A DNA stretch of 36,919 nt. Origin: JBFXDI01 sp050181295 (lineage in GTDB: Bacteria > Pseudomonadota > Alphaproteobacteria > Rhizobiales > Aestuariivirgaceae). The stretch spans positions 1 to 36,919 of the forward strand of contig JBFXDI010000025.1 in the NCBI GenBank assembly GCA_050181295.1, written 5' to 3'. The position numbers and the translations under genes are program-made. The stretch's first letter is position 1; each line of letters opens with the position of its first letter. Positions 32,189 through 36,919 of the stretch are shown here, one piece after another. The notes below the pieces were generated by a model that searched no databases, had not been told where the DNA came from, and saw only the letters and a list, made by a program, of their open reading frames with translations.

Positions 32189-32231
32189 AAAAAGAGCGCT
32201 AAATCCCTCGGGAAAAGGGCTAGCTCTTTTT
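32189..32231 (-). terminator. Rho-independent terminator overlapping the L,D-transpeptidase stop
   Basis: Nine-base inverted repeat AAAAAGAGC (32189-32197) / GCTCTTTTT (32223-32231), with inner pairing CTA/TAG, ending on the minus strand with TTTTT. The first arm is formed by the final lysine and serine codons (KKS) and the stop codon at 32220-32222 lies in the hairpin. It should end transcription before the OpgC gene. Confidence 0.75.
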
Positions 32232-33830
32232 CACCAGCAGCGCAGCGAGCTGTTTGTCGCGGCTGTAGACATCGGGACGGAAATTCACCTCGCCGTCCTT
32301 GTTCACCCATGCGGTCAGATAGGTGATGTGGACGGGCACCTTGATGTCGAGATTGACGATCCGCTGCTTGCCGGAAGCGATCTGCGCCTTGATCTTGGCG
32401 GGCGTCCATCCCTGATCCTGGAGCAGCACCGCGGCAAGCGCCTCAGGATCCTGCACCCGCATGCAGCCATGCGAGAAGTACCGGCTTTCCTTGGCGAAGA
32501 GGCTCTTGGACGGTGTGTCGTGAATATAGACGTTGAACTTGTTCGGGAACATGAACTTCAGCCGGCCGAGGGCGTTTCCGTCGCCTGAATCCTGCCTCAG
32601 CTGGTAGGGCATGCGCGACATGCCGCTCCAGTTGACGGTGTAGGGGTTCACCTCGCCTGCCGAACCAATGATGCGGATGTTCTGGCGCGCCAGGTAGCCC
32701 GGGTCCGATCTCAGCTTCGGCAGGTACTCGTTGTTGGCGATCGATGCCGGCACCCCCCAGTTGGGGTTGAAGACGACATAGGACATGTTCTCGGAAAACA
32801 CCGGCGTGCTCGTGAAGGGCTTGCCGACGACGAGGCGCGCGACGTGGATCGTCTTCTCCCGGTCGCCCTCGTCGCGCACCACCTTCAGATAGGCGTCCGC
32901 GAGGTTGGCGAAGACGTAGAACGAGCCGAGATCGTCGAGCATCCAGCGGCGGCGCTCGAGGTTGATGACCATGAGCTGGATGCGATCCTCGACCGGCACG
33001 TTGATGACCTTGAGCGTGCCCGGGCCGATGACCCCGTCATCGGTGAGGCCATGGCGTTCCTGGAACCGTTTCACCGCGGCGACCAGCGGCTCGTCGTAGA
33101 GGGTTGCCGAATCCTCGGCATTGCCGGTGAAGTCGCCCATGACCGAGAGGGTCTTGCGCAGGACCGGCACGCGCGGATCATCGGCGCCGGGCTTGAGCGT
33201 GGCCCCCTCGGGAACCTTCGGCCAGCCTCCCATGGCGGCGATGGCGCGGTACTGGGCGAGCTTCTCCTTGAGCCGGGCGTATTGCGGGCTCTTGGGCTCG
33301 AGCGACTTGACATAGGGTTCCAGGTCGTCGGCAAGCTCGGCGCCGTCGATCAGATTGAGAGGGCCCGGTCCCCTGACCTCGATATGGTTCTGGCGGCTGG
33401 CCTGCGTCGGGAGCACGCGGCCCTGGCCAACGTCGCGCCCGAAGTCGGCAAAGACGTCCGACATGATGAGGTCCAGTTCCGCCAGCTCTTCCGGGTTGGT
33501 CGAGCCGATACGCGTCTCGATGTCCGCTATCGAGTAGTCGGCAGGGTCGAGACCGTATTCCTCGGCCGCCTTCAGGACCTTGAGCAGCACCTTGCCCTTG
33601 GCCTTGACGCCGGAATCGCGCGTCCAGATCGGCTTGTAGTCGCGGCCTTCATAGAAGGTGAAGATCTGGAACAGACGCTGGTCATCGGTCTGGTTGGCGA
33701 GCGTCATCTGGCCGGAGGTGATGAACTCCTTGATGGCCGACGCAACCTGCTCGTTCTCGGCGGCGCGCGCCAAGGAATGCGCGAAGAAAACCACAAGCAC
33801 GAAGGTCAAGGCGCGCGCAGCCAACCGCAT
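32220..33830 (-). CDS. YcbB-type L,D-transpeptidase
   Basis: 536 residues; ATG 33830 has GGGAGG upstream. Signal peptide at 1-23 (LTFVLVVFFAHSLARA). A scaffold region (about 60-200) precedes a peptidoglycan-binding segment (about 215-275, with AVKRFQERHGLTDDGVIGPGTL) and the YkuD catalytic domain. The active site shows His437 in IHDTP and Cys456 in SHGCMRV. It forms 3-3 crosslinks between meso-diaminopimelate residues in the periplasm, as YcbB (LdtD) does. Length and domain order fit. Ends within a terminator hairpin. Confidence 0.95.
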   Translation of the reverse strand: MRLAARALTFVLVVFFAHSLARAAENEQVASAIKEFITSGQMTLANQTDDQRLFQIFTFYEGRDYKPIWTRDSGVKAKGKVLLKVLKAAEEYGLDPADYSIADIETRIGSTNPEELAELDLIMSDVFADFGRDVGQGRVLPTQASRQNHIEVRGPGPLNLIDGAELADDLEPYVKSLEPKSPQYARLKEKLAQYRAIAAMGGWPKVPEGATLKPGADDPRVPVLRKTLSVMGDFTGNAEDSATLYDEPLVAAVKRFQERHGLTDDGVIGPGTLKVINVPVEDRIQLMVINLERRRWMLDDLGSFYVFANLADAYLKVVRDEGDREKTIHVARLVVGKPFTSTPVFSENMSYVVFNPNWGVPASIANNEYLPKLRSDPGYLARQNIRIIGSAGEVNPYTVNWSGMSRMPYQLRQDSGDGNALGRLKFMFPNKFNVYIHDTPSKSLFAKESRYFSHGCMRVQDPEALAAVLLQDQGWTPAKIKAQIASGKQRIVNLDIKVPVHITYLTAWVNKDGEVNFRPDVYSRDKQLAALLVKKS

Positions 33831-33962
33831 GGTTGCCTCCCGGAATCACGATTGGCCCGAGAATAGCCAAGTTCCGGCCCAAGTCGAGTTAACCTTCACG
33901 TTACAAGGGGGGTCAGCCCATATCCGGAGGCTTCAGGTGAGCGCTCTGAGTGCCGGGCGGAC

Positions 33963-34886
33963 TCAGGGGCCCTCGGGGAGGGGGATGAACTCCGTCTCGC
34001 CGGGCACCACGAGATCGAAGCGGTTGCGCTTCCAATCGGCCTTGGCCTGTTCGATGCGCTCCTTGCGGCTGGAGACGAAGTTCCACCAGATGTGGCGGGG
34101 GCCGTCCATGGGCTCACCGCCCAGCGTGACGAAGCGGGCCTTCCCGACCGCCCGGAAAGCAACCGGCCGGCCGGGCGCGAAGACGAGGAGTTGTCCCGCC
34201 TCCCACGTCTGCCTTTCGATCTCGATCCGCCCCTCCAGAAGATAGGCCGCTCGTTCCTCGTGCTCCGGCGAGAGCATGAAGACCGCTCCCGGCTCGAGCG
34301 CCACGTCGATGTAGAACAGCTCGGACAGGGTCTTCACGGGTGATGTCCGGCCGAGCGCCGCGCCAGCGACGACGCGAGCGTTGATCCCTTCCCCGTCCAG
34401 CTGTGGCAGGCCGTCGCCGGCATAGTGGGTGAAATAGGGCTCGGTTTCCTCGAGGCGGGACGGCAGGGCAACCCAGATCTGGAGGCCGTAGAGCAACTGG
34501 GGGGATTGCCTGAGAACCGGATCGGAGCGCTCCGAATGCACGATGCCGCGCCCGGCCGTCATCCAGTTGACGTCGCCCGGCACGATCGGCTGGCGCACGC
34601 CCAGGCTGTCGCGGTGCACGATCGTGCCTTCGAACAGATAGGTGATCGTGGCGAGGCCGATATGGGGATGTGGCCGGACATCGATGCCTTCCCCGATCGG
34701 GAAGGTGGCGGGGCCCATCTGGTCGAGGAATACGAATGGGCCGACCATGCGCCTTTTCGCCGAGGGCAGCACGCGGCGCACCTCGAACCCGCCGAGATCG
34801 CGGGCCCTCGGCACCACGACCGTCTCTATGGAAGGATCAGCCTCGGGTTCCGTGCATTCGGGACGGTCGCCGGGGAGCCAGCTCAT
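33963..34886 (-). CDS. pirin family protein
   Basis: 307 residues, ATG 34886 with AAGG upstream. The N-terminal cupin is typical: FLDQMGPATFPIGEGIDVRPHPHIGLATITYLFEGTIVHRDSLG contains the His-His iron-binding pattern, followed by VNWMTAGRGIVHSER. The second cupin contains AGAVFMLSPEHEERAAYLLEGRIEIE and PRHIWWNFVSSRKERIEQAKADW. Some bacterial pirins are quercetinases or redox sensors; the role here is open. The stop codon lies in a small inverted repeat (CTGAGT/ACTCAG near 33940-33966) without a T-run. Confidence 0.93.
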   Translation of the reverse strand: MSWLPGDRPECTEPEADPSIETVVVPRARDLGGFEVRRVLPSAKRRMVGPFVFLDQMGPATFPIGEGIDVRPHPHIGLATITYLFEGTIVHRDSLGVRQPIVPGDVNWMTAGRGIVHSERSDPVLRQSPQLLYGLQIWVALPSRLEETEPYFTHYAGDGLPQLDGEGINARVVAGAALGRTSPVKTLSELFYIDVALEPGAVFMLSPEHEERAAYLLEGRIEIERQTWEAGQLLVFAPGRPVAFRAVGKARFVTLGGEPMDGPRHIWWNFVSSRKERIEQAKADWKRNRFDLVVPGETEFIPLPEGP

Positions 34887-34905
34887 GGCGGTGCCTTACC
34901 CTCGA

Positions 34906-35907
34906 TTATTGCAGCTTCACCTCGCCCGGAGACAGCCCGAGTACGTGGAAAACATCGGCCGGGATTGCCGCCACGGCAGTAATCTCGGCGCCGGCTGCGC
35001 CGGAAACGCGCGCCATCCGCCGCACCGCTTCGACGGCCTCAAGGGAACTTCCTATCGCGACATCGAAGAACTCCTCGCGGACGACGCTGTTGTCGTCGTC
35101 ACGCACAATCAATCTCACCTCCCAGCCGTATGTCTCCGGCACCGAGGAAAAGCCGGCGTCCGATAAGCCCTCCTTAAGAGGACGCGGCATCGCGCGGGCT
35201 TGCTTGGATACTGCCGCGCCATGCGCGAGCGACACCGTGTTCGCAAATGCGAGAAGCTCCCGGACCGTCCTTTCGCTGCCGCCGATCGCCGAGGACGTGC
35301 TTCCGAGAGCGGGCAAGGGTTCGCCGCGAGGCGGGCTTTCGCGGTGGCCTGTGCCGACCAGAAGATCCACAAACCCGAGCAGATAGAAGCTGCAGATCAG
35401 GAGATCCGAACCGGCGTCGATCCAGGGAAACAGCGGCGGCAGTTCAATTTGGCGCCCATAGAGATAGGCGCCGATGAGATTTCGGATGAGTTCGGCCGCC
35501 GAGATTCCGATGGCGATGTGGAACCAGATTCCGGCCGACGCCATGCCGATCCGCTGCGAAAACAGGAGGAAGATCCCAGCCGCCATCCAGAGAAAGGCGA
35601 TCGGAATGTCGATCAGGCCGGCGGCAAGGAAGTATTCGGCCGTTGCGAGGAAATAGCAGAGGATCGCCATTCCGGTCATGAGCCAGCGCGAGCGCGATCC
35701 GGGCACGAAGATCTGGCTCGCGTAGAGCGCGGCGAAAGCCAGCATGTGTCCCAGAACGAGACCCGCGATGTCCATGGGCGAACCTGGGCTTTCGGGCCGG
35801 AATGACCACTCGACCTGCACCCAGGTCACCGTCAGGCACAGAAGCAGCAGCAGCAGGGCCGCATTGAACGTGATGGCCTGCAGCGGCGGGTAACGCAAAA
35901 CCGGCAT
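34906..35907 (-). CDS. polytopic membrane protein with soluble C-terminal domain, unrecognised
   Basis: 333 residues, ATG 35907, AAGG seven bases upstream. The first 190 or so residues contain about six hydrophobic segments (ITFNAALLLLLLCLTVTW, GLVLGHMLAFAALYASQIF, LMTGMAILCYFLATAEYFLAAG, IAFLWMAAGIFLLF, FHIAIGISAAELIRNLIGAYLY, LLICSFYLLGFVDLLVG). After a polar linker, residues about 255-333 form a separate soluble region with WEVRLIVRDDDNSVVREEFFDVAIGSSLEAVEAVRRM. I do not recognise the family. It is 19 bases upstream of the pirin start (minus sense), so the two may be cotranscribed. Confidence 0.7.
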   Translation of the reverse strand: MPVLRYPPLQAITFNAALLLLLLCLTVTWVQVEWSFRPESPGSPMDIAGLVLGHMLAFAALYASQIFVPGSRSRWLMTGMAILCYFLATAEYFLAAGLIDIPIAFLWMAAGIFLLFSQRIGMASAGIWFHIAIGISAAELIRNLIGAYLYGRQIELPPLFPWIDAGSDLLICSFYLLGFVDLLVGTGHRESPPRGEPLPALGSTSSAIGGSERTVRELLAFANTVSLAHGAAVSKQARAMPRPLKEGLSDAGFSSVPETYGWEVRLIVRDDDNSVVREEFFDVAIGSSLEAVEAVRRMARVSGAAGAEITAVAAIPADVFHVLGLSPGEVKLQ

Positions 35908-36139
35908 GATTTACCTTGTGAAGGGGTTCATGCGCCGCCCAGAAAAGCGACTCAGGCCGGCGTTCCAGGCCAGTATGCGGCAGGAGAGACCAAGTTCCAA
36001 GTTTTGCCTGCGATCCTGCAATGGACAAGCGCGCGACATACTCGCGTCATTGTTGATCGCCATAAAGGCTGCAGGACAGGCGTTAACGGACGCGCACTGA
36101 CCGCAAGAAACATGAACCCGAACAGCCTGGGAGGTGAAG

Positions 36140-36325
36140 ATGGCGTATCCGACCCTGGAAGTCGCAGGCCGAACGATCATCGTGCTCCAGTCTCTCGAGG
36201 ATGGCGACGGTCGCGATGAGCGGCGCGAGAACGAAGCCTTCGGTGCCGTGAGGGAAGCCGCCAGGCGGCATCCTGATGCCGTGGCATTCGGCTATTTCGA
36301 CGGAACCTGGGTGCCCGCGGCTTAA
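36140..36325 (+). CDS. small hypothetical protein
   Basis: 61 residues from ATG 36140, with GGGAGGTG directly upstream; a GTG at 36134 is also in frame but overlaps that ribosome site. Sequence starts MAYPTLEVAGRTIIVLQSLE, then acidic/basic DGDGRDERRENEAFGAV, and ends PDAVAFGYFDGTWVPAA. No membrane segment or signal peptide. The good ribosome site and following terminator support a real gene; no family is recognised. Confidence 0.65.
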   Translation: MAYPTLEVAGRTIIVLQSLEDGDGRDERRENEAFGAVREAARRHPDAVAFGYFDGTWVPAA

Positions 36326-36358
36326 GGCTTGCCCGGCACGACACTGCAAAGAAGTGGC

Positions 36359-36380
36359 GGCGGCCTATTCGGCCGCCTTC
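36359..36380. terminator. terminator-like hairpin between convergent genes
   Basis: Seven-base stem GGCGGCC (36359-36365) / GGCCGCC (36371-36377) with a five-base loop. On the plus strand a TTCTTCTTT tail follows, fitting termination of the small gene at 36140. On the minus strand it spans the aminotransferase stop codon. Confidence 0.5.
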
Positions 36381-36919
36381 TTCTTTGGCTGCACCGCGTC
36401 GAGATAGTCGGCGCGAAGGGTACGGGCGATGTCGCCGACCTTGTAGCTGTGGGGCCCGATGGCGCCGACAGGCGTCACCTCGGCCGCGGTTCCCACGATG
36501 AAGCACTGCTCGAAACCGGCAAGCTCCTCCGGCATGATCGCCCGCTCGATGACCTTGATCTGGCGCTTGCGCGCAAGGTCGATGACGGTGCGGCGCGTGA
36601 TGCCGTCGAGGAAGCAGTCGGGCGTCGGCGTGTGGAGTTCGCCGTTCTTCACGAAGAAGATGTTGGCGCCGGTGCATTCGGCGACCCGGCCGCGCCAGTC
36701 GTACATCAGCGCGTCGGCATAGCCCTTGCGCTCCGCGGCGTGCTTGGAAAGCGTGCAGATCATGTAGAGGCCGACCGCCTTGGCCTTGGAGGGCGCGGTC
36801 CTCGGATCGGGCCGGCGCCACTCGGCGATGTCGAGCTTGATGCCCGCATCGAGCTGCTTGGGATCGAAGTAGGAGGGCCACGGCCACACGGCAATGGCGA
36901 CGTTGATGCGGTTCGCCTG
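36365..36919 (-). CDS. ilvE: branched-chain amino acid aminotransferase, C-terminal fragment
   Basis: About 184 codons before the TAG at 36365; the N-terminal part lies beyond the window. The fold-IV aminotransferase pattern is clear: VGLYMICTLSKHAAERKGYADALMYDWRGRVAECTGANIFFVKNGELHTP, in which the glutamate in VAECTGANIF holds the pyridoxal ring nitrogen, then CFLDGITRRTVIDLARK and a late EVTPVGAIGPHSY. It transfers the amino group between glutamate and branched-chain keto acids. The gene ends with KKKAAE. Because only the C-terminal half is seen, D-amino acid aminotransferase is a possible alternative. Confidence 0.9.
   Translation of the reverse strand, partial: QANRINVAIAVWPWPSYFDPKQLDAGIKLDIAEWRRPDPRTAPSKAKAVGLYMICTLSKHAAERKGYADALMYDWRGRVAECTGANIFFVKNGELHTPTPDCFLDGITRRTVIDLARKRQIKVIERAIMPEELAGFEQCFIVGTAAEVTPVGAIGPHSYKVGDIARTLRADYLDAVQPKKKAAE

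Noticed and set aside
33940..33966. Inverted repeat CTGAGT/ACTCAG at the pirin stop as a terminator
   Set aside because: Only six bases of stem and no T-run; too weak to list as a terminator.
35908..36139. Small RNA or promoter before the 61-residue protein
   Set aside because: No convincing promoter pair, terminator within the stretch or stable fold; only the ribosome site directly upstream of 36140 is clear.

Overview
The window looks like chromosomal DNA of a high-GC alphaproteobacterium, most likely of the order Hyphomicrobiales (Rhizobiales). The signs are a split transhydrogenase (pntAA-pntAB-pntB) led by a small cytochrome-oxidase-subunit-IV-like gene, CarD, an OpgC-type acyltransferase, many ABC and DMT transporters, and GTG/TTG starts in GC-rich codon usage. 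I cannot name the genus from sequence alone. I see no insertion sequence, phage gene, CRISPR array or rRNA; there is one tRNA.

Positions 1-10876 form a catabolic and transport region. A truncated DAO-family oxidoreductase faces a proline-racemase-superfamily enzyme with a Ser/Cys active-site pair. Next comes a single-component-type Rieske oxygenase of the betaine-demethylase kind. A hydantoin/Asp-Glu-racemase-family enzyme is divergent from an acyl-CoA dehydrogenase and a CoA ligase. A TetR regulator follows, then a RidA-family protein with a large FAD oxidoreductase, and a DMT exporter. Two matched operator-like direct repeats lie in the divergent promoter region at 3838-3981 and are the best candidate targets of the TetR protein. 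The substrate is not evident. N-methylated (hydroxy)proline degradation is a reasonable guess for the first half, and an acyl-CoA pathway for the second.

Positions 10882-13475 are housekeeping and small genes: tRNA-Arg(CCT), carD with a clear terminator, a two-gene unit of a periplasmic DUF6152-like protein and a membrane protein, and a META-domain protein. Positions 13487-20029 hold an aldo/keto reductase, a GST, a complete polar amino acid ABC transporter (binding protein, ATPase, two permeases) with a strong hairpin after the binding-protein gene, and an oppositely oriented PhyH-type dioxygenase plus DMT transporter. The permease and DMT genes end in abutting stop codons.

Positions 20066-23369 are the NAD(P) transhydrogenase operon. 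Positions 23554-23874 encode a small stand-alone WYL-like protein. Positions 23878-30857 hold a spermidine/putrescine-type ABC operon and, upstream of it behind a terminator, an unusual protein made of three RidA domains in one chain, next to an acyl-CoA ligase. Positions 30935-36919 contain an OpgC-like membrane acyltransferase, a YcbB-type L,D-transpeptidase, a pirin, an unrecognised membrane protein with a soluble tail, a 61-residue protein and the C-terminal part of a branched-chain aminotransferase.

The most unusual item is the three-domain RidA protein, which looks like a single-chain version of a normally trimeric enzyme. All four RidA domains in the window lack the arginine needed for classical imine deaminase activity, and both RidA genes sit near CoA ligases. 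The second is the TetR-linked cluster with its duplicated operator.
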